In this document: in pieces, positions 12,501 to 24,630 of the stretch | How positions within the stretch are numbered: the first letter of the stretch is position 1 | How the letters are laid out: each line of letters starts with the position of its first letter | Assembly: GCA_013396915.1 (NCBI GenBank) | Contig: VWZL01005000.1 | Coordinates: forward strand, 304,035-368,034 | DNA: 64,000 nt | Reading direction: 5' to 3' | Origin: Stercorarius parasiticus | Taxonomy: Eukaryota > Chordata > Aves > Charadriiformes > Stercorariidae | Made by a program: the position numbers and the translations under genes | Notes under the pieces: model-generated | Told to the model about the DNA's origin: nothing | What the model saw: the letters and a program-made list of their open reading frames with translations, nothing else | The model's database searches: none

Positions 12501-14124
12501 TATATACTAAAAAAGAACTCATGATAACATTAACGGAATATATAATTTGAAGCATGTTAAAAAAAACATTCCCCAAACCCCTCAGAAAAACTAACTAGAG
12601 GTGGAGAATGATTTCTATATAAGAAGAGATCAGTAAGCTAGCATTTTTGACCTTGGGAAAGAGACACCTGAGGAAGGATATGGTAAACGTTGTTGTTATG
12701 TGTAGATTATTAGTCAGGAAGTGCTCACAAGGATGTGATGTAAAGTCAATCACATCTCTGACCACCTCTAACCATTTGGGTTCCCTGGGGGATTTAGACA
12801 GAAGCCAAGGGCCTGTTCATCTGCAGATGAGTTCCCAGTTAGGTTACAGACACTCATTTCCCCTCAAAAGGCACTTCTGAGCACGCACAGCTAATACGAA
12901 GGTTGTTAGGAAGGCTTGCTGTCTGGGGTTTAGCAGGATTTAAGATGCCTGGTAGGACAGGGGCAGACCAAAAGCACCCCGGGTTTATGTACAAAGCAGT
13001 GATGACAATCTCCTCTCTGGAGGGCGGGAAGACATTTTTACAGCTGTGCTGCTTGTCACACAGGCCAGGGCTGTGTGTGTGATGCAAGCATTTCTGCGGG
13101 CGGATGCCCTTCGTATTTGGTATTTCTATGAAGGAGGCAAGCTCTTTAGTGTATTTTCTCAGTTCTTTTGATTTACCCGTCTCTGCTCAGGCATTGCTTA
13201 CAGGCTGCTGCTGGGAGAGCTGATTGAAAGAACTGCTCACGGTACTCGTTGTCACCTGCACTGTGCTATCAATTCTGTGTACATTATCCTATCATGTCTT
13301 CCTAAAACTTCTGTAGGCACTGAGTAAAATGGAGAAAAGGACAGAGCTGATGTGGAAAACGGCTCATTGTAATCAGCTCTTGAATTCAGCTGGAGAGGAG
13401 AAACCTGGGACACTGCAGGGTGTTTCCATTCCATGTTTTTTTAAGTTGCTTCTGAGAGATTACACATGAAATATATTTTTTAAATGTGCTGTAAAAAGTG
13501 TTCTTCAATTTTTAACAACTTAAGTATTAAAATCCAATTTACTTTATATCTCAAACTGCAAATTCTAAGGAGTTGTTGCTCTGTACTATTTATTACTAAG
13601 AGTGTTTGTCCTAATTATTTGTTAGGTGTATTAAATGCATCATTTAAATGGTAAATACTTTTACCCAGAATGACAATCAGAGATAAGATTGGTGCGTATG
13701 CAAGTTATGATCGCACCTCCTGAAGAATCCATGAGCTTTTGCGTACAGATGTCAGGTGCACATGAAATAAAAAAAAAAAAATAATGCAGTGGATCCTCAC
13801 AGCTGCACTTGGGGTACCTGTACGCCTGTACACTGTAACAGCGTGTAGTCATAGCTCAAATCCACTCTGAATGTCTCTGCTAGCTTTCGATTAGCCACCC
13901 TGGTACAGGTACTTAGTATAGTTTTCATGCCATTGTACCAGGTACAGCAGCAGAGGTTGAAAATATGTTTTTTCAATGCTAAGGTGATTATTTTGGAATA
14001 AGCTCCATGTTACTGCAGCTACACAGCTAATGTTGCCCAAGGTAGCTTGCTTAGAAAGAGCTGAAGGAGTTCCATGTGAGATGAAATCACCTTTGCCAGC
14101 AGTTTATAGGTAAATTGAAATAAG

Positions 14125-14244
14125 AAGGTGTTATTGCCCTTATTTTATTGAAAGGGAGAAAAAGGAACGTTGGACTTAACTAACCTGTCAGAGACTAGGA
14201 GGCTGATGGACTACACGTAGGATGGCCAGCCAGTAAATCTAAAG
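14125..14244 (-). repeat. Possible MIR-like SINE relic, minus strand
   Basis: Read on the plus strand, the order is a CCTTATTTTA block, then a GGGAGAAAAAGGAAC block, then CTTAACTAACCTGTC. This is the order expected of a reverse-oriented MIR core (CCCATTTTACAGA, then GAGGAAACTGAGGC, then TTAAGTAACTTGCCC). Similarity is low and patchy. Its position directly next to a clearer MIR-like copy in the opposite orientation makes it more plausible. Chance similarity cannot be excluded. Confidence 0.35.
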
Positions 14245-14362
14245 TCTAATGTGGGTTCTAGTGCACTCTTGCATGGTGATCGTGTCACTTAACTCCTCTG
14301 AATCTCAGTTTTTCCTGCTCTAAGATGGAAGTAATTATATGCAGCTACCCTATAATATCCAC
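14245..14362 (+). repeat. MIR-like (CORE-SINE) relic
   Basis: The segment contains GTCACTTAACTCCTCTGAAT followed by CTCAGTTTTTCCTGCTCTAA, then GATGGAAGTAATTAT and GCAGCTACCCTATAAT. This is the order and approximate wording of the MIR core (AAGTCACTTAACCTCTCTG, AGCCTCAGTTTCCTCATCTG, TAAAATGGGGATAATA, then TACCTCATAGG). Upstream, GGGTTCTAG at about 14253 may correspond to the GGGTTCGAATCC of the tRNA-derived head. MIR copies were active before the main amniote groups separated, so such copies in a bird are rare and old. Confidence 0.65.
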
Positions 14363-14420
14363 AGAGAGCTGTGCAGTTGGAAAGTATCACTGAACCTATC
14401 AACAGGAAAAATGTGAGGAA

Positions 14421-14622
14421 GTTAATAAATTTTAAGGCCAGAAGGGAACATCATGATCATTTAACCTGTCCTACTGCTTTACTGAGGCCATCAAATTTCC
14501 CCTGTGTGATTTCTGAATTACTCCCCAAACTTGTAGTTTCAGAAAAGCATTCAGACATTTTCTACTCTTGATGTGAATACTTTTAGAATCTGTACCAGTA
14601 AGTTTTTCTAAAGGCAATAAAT
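14421..14622 (-). mobile_element. Ancient CR1/L3-like LINE 3' end
   Basis: On the plus strand the segment begins TTTTAAGGCCAGAAGGGAAC, followed by ATCATGATCATTTAACCTGTCC and, further on, blocks resembling GAATTACTCC, CTTGTAGTTT, GAAAAGCATTCAGAC and CTTGATGTGAA. This order matches an old CR1-superfamily 3' end that I remember as common in turtle and crocodile genomes, with the consensus GGCCAGAAGGGACCAT..GATCATCTAGTCTGACCTCC. It is much more diverged than the bird-type CR1 copies in this window and lacks the ATTCTATG tail. The assignment to a named subfamily is left open. Confidence 0.6.
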
Positions 14623-15025
14623 AGAAGTAGATCTCTGGTATCATAGGGAATACTGCTTCAAAACAGGAGGAAAAAACCATTTAAACCAGTGTGAAGATAT
14701 TTTTTAAAGCAAAATTCCACAGTTTGTTCGAGTCAGTTGAAATATCTTGTTTGAACAAAATTGAAAATGTTAATTCTGTTTCTTCATCCTGCTCCCTCCT
14801 CTGGCTGAGCAGGACAGAGGTCTGCTGGATCTCCCCAGCAGCTGGGCTCTGATACCCCTGGGTCCCAGTTATCCCCAGTTTCTGGCACTTGCATGTATGA
14901 GCCCCCAAGGCTGCAGCATCACTCCAGCTGCTGGTGCAGACCCTCTTCCACACGCAGACGCACTGTGCATCCCTCCTGTAATTCAGCTTAGTCACACGGT
15001 CCATGCAGGACCTGGCCTGGGTCAT

Positions 15026-15048
15026 CCCCCTCCCCTGCCTCCCACCCC
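15026..15048 (-). other. Putative G-quadruplex motif
   Basis: The plus strand carries four C-runs of 5, 4, 3 and 4 bases separated by loops of 1, 5 and 1. The minus strand therefore has four runs of at least three G within 23 bases, which meets the usual G3+N1-7 definition. The short loops favour a stable fold. No nearby gene is known whose regulation it could affect. Confidence 0.7.
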
Positions 15049-15540
15049 ACTCCTAGAGACACACACACATTTGGACACCCACCCACCCACTTCAGAGAGA
15101 CACTCACCCAGGAAAAGAGTTAGAAAGATGGTTGGCAAGAAGACAGGACAGAGTGCACTGATCAGGCGCAGGACATGGCCACACCAGCGTACTGACCAGC
15201 ACTTGTTCATACATGACCGATCCCTTTTATCCCCTTACTCCTCTGTCTTCCTATGCATGTTCTTCCCCAAATCACCTTGATCCTTCCTTTTCCCCACCTC
15301 TGGTTCTGGCCCCAAACATCCCGTAATCAGTTGTGTACAGTCCTGAAATGATCTTCCCCCACATCCCACAGTGCATCCCATTCACCTAGGCAGTGGCCTT
15401 CCTCTGTGGGGAAGGTGACCTGGAGAGCAGCTCCCACTGCTTCATGGTGATAGGTGTCCCCAGCCCATGATGCTGAGCCCCTCCTGGGGCAGTTCTGGAG
15501 GAGCCAGGCAGGGGAGATTTCTCTAAGTGGGTTATTGGGG

Positions 15541-15697
15541 TTCCTCCACCTGCCTTGAGTCCCTGTGCTCCTTCATGGGTGTGGAGATGGGCCTTTGATG
15601 GGCTCATGGCTGGGATGCACCTGGGATGAAGAGGAGCAGTGTGTAATATGAGCTCCCCTTCCTACCTTTGTGCCCCTGTGCTCCTCTGTGTGTGGCA
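15541..15697. repeat. Imperfect direct repeat, about 40 bp, spaced about 118 bp
   Basis: The segments at 15541-15584 and 15658-15697 share the pattern CCTCCACCTGCC or CCTACCTTTGTGCC followed by CCTGTGCTCCT and TGTGTGG. The similarity suggests an old local duplication or two arms of a decayed repeat within the GC-rich block. Confidence 0.5.
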
Positions 15698-17188
15698 GTC
15701 AAGATTTTTAGCCAATTACTTAACAATTGTATTATTGGAATGCATTGCAAAATCACCTTTTTCCTCCTGATGTTTCTTTTCAAACAATCATTTTTCAAAT
15801 TTCTTAAGCGGCGGCGAAACATTTCCTCTTGGGGAAATCCATATTAAAATATTAAGTGGGAATGCTTCCAGCTGGCCTCTCTTAATAGTTCTTATGGTGA
15901 AGATTTGTACCTTATGAAAACATTAAAATAGAATATAAATCCTCCTACCTCCCACTTGTGCTCCTAATAGGGAAAATCACCTCACTCTGCACTAGTCATC
16001 TTTGCCAATTATTATAGGATGGGAGAATCTCTGTCTGGAGTTTCTTTGGTCTTTCTGTTGGTTGTAGGGTGAACCTATACCTTACTTAAAGTAAATGCCT
16101 AAATTTGAGATGGCTAACACCAGATGAGATGAATCCCATTCTGCATATCATTTTGGAGGAAGAAGGTAAGCGTTTTCTCCTACAATCATTGCTATGTGCA
16201 GATGTAAAATGCCTTCCCATGTTATTTCCAGAAATGTACAGAATAAAACAGCTGATCAAACTGCTGCATTTCAGGAGGTTCAATAGCCCACAAAAAGAAT
16301 CAGTGAAAAATCATCCACCCACTTTTGTACCTTTGTACACTTTTAAAAGCCTATCCAAACCCTTCATTCTGCAAGGTATTTCCCAGGAAACGGGCCTTAA
16401 CACTGTTATGAATTCCACTGCAACTATGGCATGAGAGCCAAAAAATCCTAGTAAGCCTCCTACCACAAGCTTAAACTTTCTGCTTCACCTCTTTATCAGC
16501 CACTGCTCCTGAACACAGCTGGCAGGGACAAAACGTGCTTCTTCTCCAGGTAATGTCCATGCATAGTTCTGCACCTCCTCCATAGACAGCTGACCTTACA
16601 TTGAGTGCCTGTGCCATGGGGATGTGTTTTCCTCTATGAACTGGTAGATGGAAAACAGTATTTGGTGCAGCGAGGGTAACAAACCACCAAAGATCAGTAA
16701 CCTGCCATGGTGAGATTTAACAGATACCTCGTCTTCAATCTGTCACAACTGTAATGTTTTCTTTCTTAGATGCCTTTCACAGTTTCTCGTACTTGCCACC
16801 ATGTCAAGGTTCAGAATGATCAGACAAACACTAAATTTTAATTATCCGTGCATCTTTCTGTTCAAGATTAACTGATATAATAACATCAAATAAAAGAAGG
16901 GTGGGGGGAGAAAGACTGTTATAAAATTTAACTGTGGTTAAAAGCCAGCCAACTAAATAACAGTTAAAAGAATTTTGCCAATTCTCTCAGTCCTACTTGA
17001 CTGAAAGATTTAATAGAAGTATCGTCTTTGCTATAAATACAGCATTAGTCTTCTGACATATAGAACGAAGTTTCAGGAAGTATACTTTATTTTTAGCAAC
17101 CTTAATTTAATGTTGAAAAATGTTACTTCTTGCAGCATTAGCTATTTTATATACGGTTGTATAAATGAACACTGTGATTATGAAGGTC

Positions 17189-17203
17189 TTTTTTTTTTTT
17201 TTT
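17189..17203. repeat. Poly(T) run
   Basis: This is a run of 15 T. No retroposed body was recognised on either side, so it is annotated only as a simple repeat. Confidence 0.9.
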
Positions 17204-20200
17204 ATCCATTATAGATACAGGTCTTACGTGCCTATTAGAAGCTGTGTCAAAATGGACATGGCTATATGAGTTATTCAACTTCTGCCAGGAAAAACCTCTA
17301 GTGGGTACCAAGAGAAGAGAGGTAAGTAGCAGGATCCGTGCCCTGTAGAAAATCTTGCTGTTTGGTACTTCTACTGTTACTTTCTGGCTTGTACAAAGTG
17401 AGGTCCTGGCACACCCTGGCCGTTTGCCTGCCAGAATTCAGAGTGGCCAGAGTCCATGGCAGGGGCCAGATGAGTGCACTGCACTGAGAGAGGGAAAGCA
17501 TTGCCTCCACCAGCTCCCTTTTCTGCCAGCACAATGCGGAGGAAGGCATGAGTCACCCCGCACAGACTTCCTGTATGGCTTTGATTAGCTAAGATCTTTT
17601 TTTATATAATTAAATTTTTAAAGGAGATGTCTAATGGCCTGCATTTTCCAGAGTAATAGGTTACTTTGTTATTCTCAGCTTCTTTGATGAAATTGGTAAA
17701 ACTGAGTGTCCAGATCTCTTCTGAAAACAGACCCACTTTAAGGTTGAAGTCAGGCACATGCCTTGGTTTAAAAAATGTTGGTGGCTATATCTTCTGAAGG
17801 ATGGTCAGGGTGCATAGATTTCTAGCCAAAAAAACTCACCTTTTGTAGTCTTGGTTTTATTGGTTTCTCTAATTTAAAAAGCGTGCTTTACTCAGAATGT
17901 TTCCCAAATTCATTCCATCTAGATATGAGTTGACATTGCCGTTACGTACCTCTACCTTGAAGACAAGCTGTTTTGAAATCATCACAACCTTCTTTCTAAA
18001 ATGCCCCTATTTTTAAAATCCACATTCCTGCTGGTTAACATTCCTCTTCCCTGTAAAAACTGAATGATCTTCTTATGGTACTCGACGCAATGAAGGCTGC
18101 AGGCAACCCAGTCCTTTCAGAGTAACGGGGACTGTGGGCAGATGACATTTGGTCCTGTGTGTGCTGGGCCCTTTTCTTTCAGAGTAATGTGTACAAATGG
18201 CATCTCCTTTTTTTTGAAGAACATTTTGATGTTTTCTGGATGGGATTACCATATAGCTCTGAAAACTGGCTATTTCACAGGTCACATAGCTGTTTTGGTA
18301 TGCATTTCCATTGCAAATTCTATCTATTTTAGAAATACTGGGAATACATATGGTGCCACCTAATTAAACTGTGAAGGTTCCAGTGGAAGTGTTATGCTCT
18401 ATCAAGCTCATAATATCAGTTGAAAATAATTTTTTTAAAGATGGTGCACACAATGCAGTGTGAAGAGTAATATATCTTTTCACAATTTATTGAACTAAAT
18501 TTGCATAATTCAATTTTTTGAAGTCCATAAATAGTTATTTATTTGCAAATGCTTTACATTATGGTGTGACTGTATCAACTCTCATGTACCCTAATGAGAA
18601 TTAAAGAAATTAAAAATCAGGGCATTGGCACAAGAAAAATGAAAAGAATCCTACACAAATAGCCAGGAAAATATAATACAAAAACTGAAAATCAGGCATA
18701 TTTAAAATTAAAGCTGACATGCTGTACTCAATCCACCCCACTGTGTATAGGGACTGTTGAACAGTGGGTGTTTTGTGATTGTTTGTTCAAAGTGAATCTC
18801 ATTCTCAGGAAAGGTTCTGGGCTGATACCACTGGCACGCAAAGGTTGTGTTCTTTTTTAAAATATTCCACACATGAACTGTAGCAAAACCCAAGAAACGT
18901 ATGAGCTACTGAGCATCCTTATCTCACAGGGAACTGAGTGGAGAGAAGGGCATTCAGAATCCCACAAGATGGACTTTACCTTTGTTTCCTTTTCATTCAT
19001 TTTTAGCTTTTTTTGTCATCAGAACAAGTAATTAGGTTTCCTTGCTTGTCTTGCCCATAGCTGTTTGGTTTGTGGGAATTTCTGGGCTTCACAGCTCCAA
19101 CATAGGAACTGGAAGGGTCATCTTCTTACCGCTAAATCTCTCAATCAAGCAGACCTTTTGTGGGGTGAAGATTTTTGCCTACAAAACATCTCATTGTTAC
19201 AGACCGAGGACAATCTCACAAACTAGTTGCACTGCCCTCTTCCATACAAAATTGCCGGGAAGTCAAGGTCCTGGAAATGGATTTATTCACTTTTGTTTCC
19301 TAGTCCAAAAAGAGCCAGTGCTCTAAAACAAAGGAGCAGAAGATTTAGCTAATCTCCTCCCTGAATGAGATTCCCGGTTTTGCCTCAACCACAAGGACGT
19401 TTTTCCACTGATCTCCTTGCAAGACCAGGGTCTACTATTGACTGCATTCTGATCAAAAACAATATTCAACCCTTTGCATGTTTGCGTTTGTGAAGGAGTT
19501 CAAGAAACAAGAAGCTATTTTCATAGTAAAAAGAAAAAAAAAGCAAGGCATGAAAAGCAGTCTAAAATAACCCTGTAGATTTTTCATTTGAAATTTAAAA
19601 GAAAAAAATAATCAGATTACTGTAACCCTATACCACGCAATGCAGATGCTTACTTGAGATATGAAGGCAGGATTTTCTCCTAGCTGAATTTGGAGGTTCT
19701 TTCCAAAAAGCCTTTATCCTCTGCAAGAGATATGAACACCATGGTGTGAGCAGAAGTGTCACATTGCATCCTACAGCTGGAACAAATGAAAAGCCTCTCT
19801 ATAATTATTATGCATACATTAGTGCAATGGAAAGAGACCCTCTTGGCAGTGTCTCTGTGGCACTGAAATAATTCTTCTGTACTTTTTTTCTTACTATAAA
19901 CAGGAGCAGCTATCTTCTTGTCTGCTCCACTCCATGTTATTGATACAAGTCTTGACTATCAAGCTGTATATGAAGTGGATGCATCAGAGTTACAAGCACC
20001 ATTTAAAATACTCAGTTAGTTACATATTTTACATATTGCTATTCCATAATCATACAACTGTATCATGCGTCTTGTCCAGAAATTCCTGGAAACCTGAAAT
20101 TGCTTGTTCCTTGATGTGGCCACAGGCTGCTGAAATTCAAATGAGCTTTTTGCTCAGCTGGAATTGTGTTAAGTCTGTAGGACAGCCTGCGATGCTGGGA

Positions 20201-21478
20201 TTGGAGGCAGGAGACAACTCTTGTTAGCAAATGTGTGTTTGAGCTTATTGGTATTACAGAATGATAGCTAATCATCTGAAAGTCAAAGGAAGCCTCTTTA
20301 AGGGAGCAATGCCTCGCCAGGAGAATAGGAACAAGTCTGGGCCACATCTTTGTAAGTAATGGATTCTCATTTCTTTTCAATCTAGCAAATGCCCTCTTTA
20401 AAGGTTAATTCTTAAATAGTCACTTGGGAACAGAAGTCTCCTTCACTCTGATCTCTGTGAGTCAAGCAGACTGCTAAGAAACTTCAGTTTGTCTCTTTTA
20501 TTACCCAATACCCTTTTCTTTCAGATTAAAACTCCTGATAAACATGATTTCAGCTGCCCAATCCCCTGCATATTTTGTAGTTGCTGAATAAAGGAATGAG
20601 CTGAAGCGACTGAACAGTAACAGATACCCAGGCAAGTTACAACTACATTTCCCAAATTCTTCACTGTTATTTGAGGTAGTGAGGCAAAAGGGAATATGGT
20701 TTTTTTGTATATCATTCAGGTGGCACAGACTCCGAGGAGGCTACTGCCTTGGCTGAGCAAAGGACTGTAGAGGCTGTTGGAATGATACAGTAAATCGCCA
20801 TTTTCTCTTATTTAGGGTGATCTGGCTGAAGGCTGAGTAGCAACTAAAGTATGCCCACGGCAATCAGAAAGGATGCTGTCCTTGTTCCATGGTCCTCACG
20901 GACCTAGATAATCACCCCCACCTCCCACCCCCACCTCTGAAATTCTGTCAAAGATAAAACAAGTTGAAATTGTTTTGACACCGTTCATTCATCTGTATGA
21001 GCATGGAACGAGAAAGTTCAACAGGAAAATACTTCAGAGACATATGATAAACTAATACTACCCAGATGAATGCAAGCACTACCTGGAATATAGATGACGG
21101 TGGGTAAATTGCTTCAAATGAGCCTCATTGATTCCACTCTGTGTTGATGGGGCATATCTGAAGGAGGAAGCTTCATTTAAACACTTGGGCACTGCAGTAA
21201 TTAAATGAACTCTGGGACAGTTTACGTAACGGACTGTCTCTGATTCTTTAGGAGCTGGTGACTCTCTCTCTTAAACATGAGGCATGTTAATAGCCAAGCA
21301 GCTAATTTATTGTAATGAAATGAAAAAATACTGTTGCACCCTTGCGGCCCAGATAATGTAGCAGCAGGTTACTGTTCTGATGAATAGGGACGTTGCTCAG
21401 CAGATGTAATGCTTTCTAGTCTTAGAAGAGGATAGATCAATTTCTTATTCTTTATGAAGAAGGATGATTCCTTTGCAG

Positions 21479-21546
21479 CGCGGCTGAGAGATGTGGACGT
21501 CTATATCTTTGAGTTAATCACGCCCAGAACAATCCAACCACTACAG
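21479..21546 (+). other. Candidate exon (splice-flanked open segment), unknown
   Basis: The 68-base segment follows GATTCCTTTGCAG and ends CTACAG before GTATGC. One frame is open and reads RLRDVDVYIFELITPRTIQP followed by LQ. The segment is GC-richer than its surroundings and contains several CpGs. It sits inside a short open frame with an ATG at 21454. The acceptor tract is short and the donor is only moderately good. The peptide was not recognised, so it could equally be chance. Confidence 0.18.
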
Positions 21547-22030
21547 GTATGCTTAGCTGTTATTTTTCTTGCTATATAAACAAGAAATTTGTAAAACAGG
21601 GAATACAAGAGAGATTTGATTTCTGTTTCTGTGGCTTGATGGTATTTCTATAGACTTCAACTGCTCGCATTGTGTTCAAGGAAGGCCAGAGAGGGGCAAG
21701 GCCATCTCCTGTGGGCAGGGCAGGCTGCAGGTGGGAACACATGGGACTGGCCGGCTGAGAGTGTTTAGGAGGGCAGCCCAGAGAAGGGCTGTGGTTCAGT
21801 AGATGGCAGTCTTCCCTCAGAGTCTGCTTGGTCCTTGCCTGGGCTGAGCTGGGGCGGATCTGGGAAAGACACATTGCTTCTCTGGGAAGCTCAGCCCCGA
21901 CCAGCCTCGTTGCAAACCCCATTTGCAAACCCTCGATGCTCTGTTTCATAAAGCACCTCTGGGAGCTAGTGGTGGTACACCCAGTGCTCCATCAGTGCTG
22001 TTTAGAGGTGCCAGTTATGAAACTGGTCCC

Positions 22031-22066
22031 AAAGTATTCTGGCCCCAAAGTACTCTGGCCCTAAAG
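22031..22066. repeat. 16-bp tandem duplication
   Basis: AAAGTATTCTGGCCCC at 22031-22046 is followed directly by AAAGTACTCTGGCCCT at 22047-22062, with the start of a third unit. The two units differ at two positions. Confidence 0.8.
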
Positions 22067-24605
22067 CTCCCCATTTGCCTTTATGTGATTGTGAGAGGTG
22101 AACTGTACCTGAGCACAGAGAAGAGCAGAGAAACAGAGCACACACAACTGAACCTGCTCTGGTAGCAACTGCCTCCCAATTTTTCTCTCAACCAATATCT
22201 GAGATCTCTTACAGTCAAGTTTCATAGTAGACAAAAAAATGACATAGTGACAGTGTTGATGAATGCCCTGGACAACTTTTTCCTGACCATCACCAAGGAA
22301 TAGCATTATAATAGTATTACTGAATGAGTGACATTTAGGATGATACATTATGCTTTGCATAAAGATGACTCCTAACATAAAAATCAATGTCTGGAATTTA
22401 TTATGTCATTTAACTTAACTCTTGACTTTCATTAATTTGGGAAATGTAGCACTCCCAGTGGATACTCAAAAAGGAAAAGGCAGCTATGTCCGATATTGCA
22501 AGCACGTAAATAGTAAATCTCCCCATGCCAAGATTCAGGTCTATTTGCAGGGAGTTCCCTGCTGTTCTCACTGCCCCAACTTTTGGTGTACTAGTAAGAT
22601 CTTCATGATTTAAGAATACTTCAATAATTTTCTGCAACATTCTTTTCTTGTGGTCCCTCCGGCTCTCACTTCCCCGCTCAGCCTGTGCCATACTTGAGAA
22701 CTCACCTAAGGGTGTCTTCAGCTGAGACAAAGCTGAAGAAACACCCTATGGCCTCTGCTTACATTTGCAGATGTGCACTAAGGTAGTCCTGCACATTTAA
22801 TCACGAAGAGAAAACACAGAGCTGAAAGTGAGGGTGGCCATTCTGCAGGAAATTCTGATTATCCATGAGTGTCAAACTGAAAGGAACAAATGACTATGGT
22901 CCTGCTTGTGAGAAACATTCTGAAAAATGGTTTAGGGAGTAGAAAAATGACAAGATGTTGTTTGTTTGGTTTTTTGTTTGTGGTTTTTTTTTTTTTAAAT
23001 AACACATAAGTTCTTTGATTTGATGCTATTCGTCCTACTGTATTATACATGCTCAGGTGGAGGGGAGGGACTGATGATATTTTTCTATAATATTTCCAAA
23101 ATGATGACGTAAATTTATGTTAGATATTAAGAATAACTTTTTGACTGGTAAGTAGGATGAAAAGGATGAAACTCATGAAAAAAAGGTTTGTGAGGCTAGA
23201 TTAGACAAAGCTCTGCCAGGGATGCTGTATTCAAGTTGATTGTACCTAAAAAGCAGAGGAATGGACAGTCAGTTGCTCTCTTCAGGCAACTCCCAGCCTG
23301 TCTGTTCTGAGAGACTCCGCAATAAAACACAGTATCACTAGCAGTGAAGGAGAATGCTCTGGTTTTCTCAAAATGAAATATTTCAGCTATATCAAAAAGG
23401 AATGAGTAGACTATTTTTGTAAAATTTACAGATGGAAATATTCCAGCAAAAGTGCTGTGATTTAAGTAGGACAGAACTTTCCATCAGGAATTTTTTAAAC
23501 TAGTTTTGCTCTTCCTCTCTTTGGGGAGTGCTTTGTTACACGACCATATTTTTCACCAAAAGTTCTTCCAACAGCCTGTTTCTTGGGTGTTTGCTAGAGA
23601 AGTGGTTTCCCAATCCCTCTGCTTCCCAGTCCAACGTGTTTGGATTGCAGCTCTGCAGGACCTTTTGGTAGTCTGCCTTGCCTGACTCACACCAATGTAC
23701 AAATAGGAGAGGTCCTTGTAGCAGCACATACATTGCTAGAGAGATGGAAGTCATGCTATTGAGATTTGGGTCACTGATCCTGAGTCTAGTCTTTACAGAA
23801 AATCATTTGAAAAGCCTGTATCAACAGAATCAGACCCTGCAAAGGCTATGGTTGTACTTGTGAAACATTGTTCGTGTCCTGAAGACTTCAGCCAAGAAAC
23901 TGTCTGTGTGGATCTAATTGCAGGTCAAATTGACAAAGAACAGTATGTGCTTGACTCCTGATATTAATCTAGTTTTCTATTGTCTGTAAGCAGAAGCTGT
24001 GTCCCTTTATCAGAGGTTTTTACAGGCTATGTCTATACTAGTAAATAAAACAGGCAGGGGCAGGTCTCCAGTCTCAAGGCTGCATGGTGTGTGTCCAACC
24101 AGAACCTGCTCCACTTCTCCCATAAAACAGGTCCGTGATGCCCAAGCTGCCAGTGGAGAGAGGTCCCTGCCCTTTACAACCCCTGAGCCCTTCCTGGGCA
24201 ATGTTTAAGGCAGCAAAGCCAAAACCAGTGTTAGGCACCAGTAACAGCTTAACTGCATGGAGAGCTGCAGACCAGCACTAGGCCTGTGTCTTGACCTTGT
24301 TCAATTCACTACTACAGACATAACCATATGTAAAGATGTGCCCACTCTCTGTAGTTTCTCCTCTCGTAAGGTGGGACTATATTGACTTTCCACGCCTCCC
24401 TACTCTTCCAGAAAAAGCACTGAGAACTTGCCTAAGTTTATGTAAAAATCTGGTAGAAAAACTGGAAAGCGCGTGCCAGGCTCTGTGTTACAGTGATCAC
24501 TATTGTTTAAAACTGTGCACTGGCAGTCAAAGCTGTGCTTTATGCAAGGGCCTCTTTCATCTGTTCTGACAATGGGTAGGGTCTTCAAAGTATGTGCACT
24601 TTTAA

Positions 24606-24630
24606 GTATTATAAATTATATTTATAATAC
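24606..24630. repeat. Perfect AT-rich palindrome, 11-bp arms
   Basis: GTATTATAAAT and its exact reverse complement ATTTATAATAC are separated by TAT. This could extrude as a small hairpin. No surrounding element was identified. Confidence 0.85.

Larger units (their letters stand above)
5471..14120. other. Unique sequence without a supported gene
   Basis: Overlapping open frames on both strands at 7090-7680 coincide with slightly GC-richer DNA, and none resembles a known protein. A CT microsatellite (7739-7753), a splice-flanked open segment (8579-8647) and a possible decayed inverted-repeat element (9335-9568) are listed separately. Nothing else was recognised. Confidence 0.55.
14790..15700. 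other. GC-rich block of unknown origin
   Basis: GC content rises sharply against the AT-rich flanks. The block holds long pyrimidine-biased stretches, CA and CCCA simple-sequence pieces (15060-15090), a G-quadruplex motif on the minus strand (15026-15048) and an imperfect direct repeat (15541-15584 and 15658-15697). Open frames of 62-127 codons occur on both strands but overlap one another and look like by-products of the base composition. CpG is not notably enriched, so a promoter CpG island is not supported. A degraded LTR is possible but no LTR ends were identified. Confidence 0.5.

Noticed and set aside
14681..15280. Open frames of 114 and 127 codons
   Set aside because: They lie in low-complexity, pyrimidine-rich DNA and overlap on opposite strands; the peptides are dominated by Pro, His, Ser and Thr as expected from composition.
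20913..20937. C-rich run considered as a G-quadruplex on the minus strand
   Set aside because: Only three of its runs reach three bases, so it does not meet the usual four-run definition.
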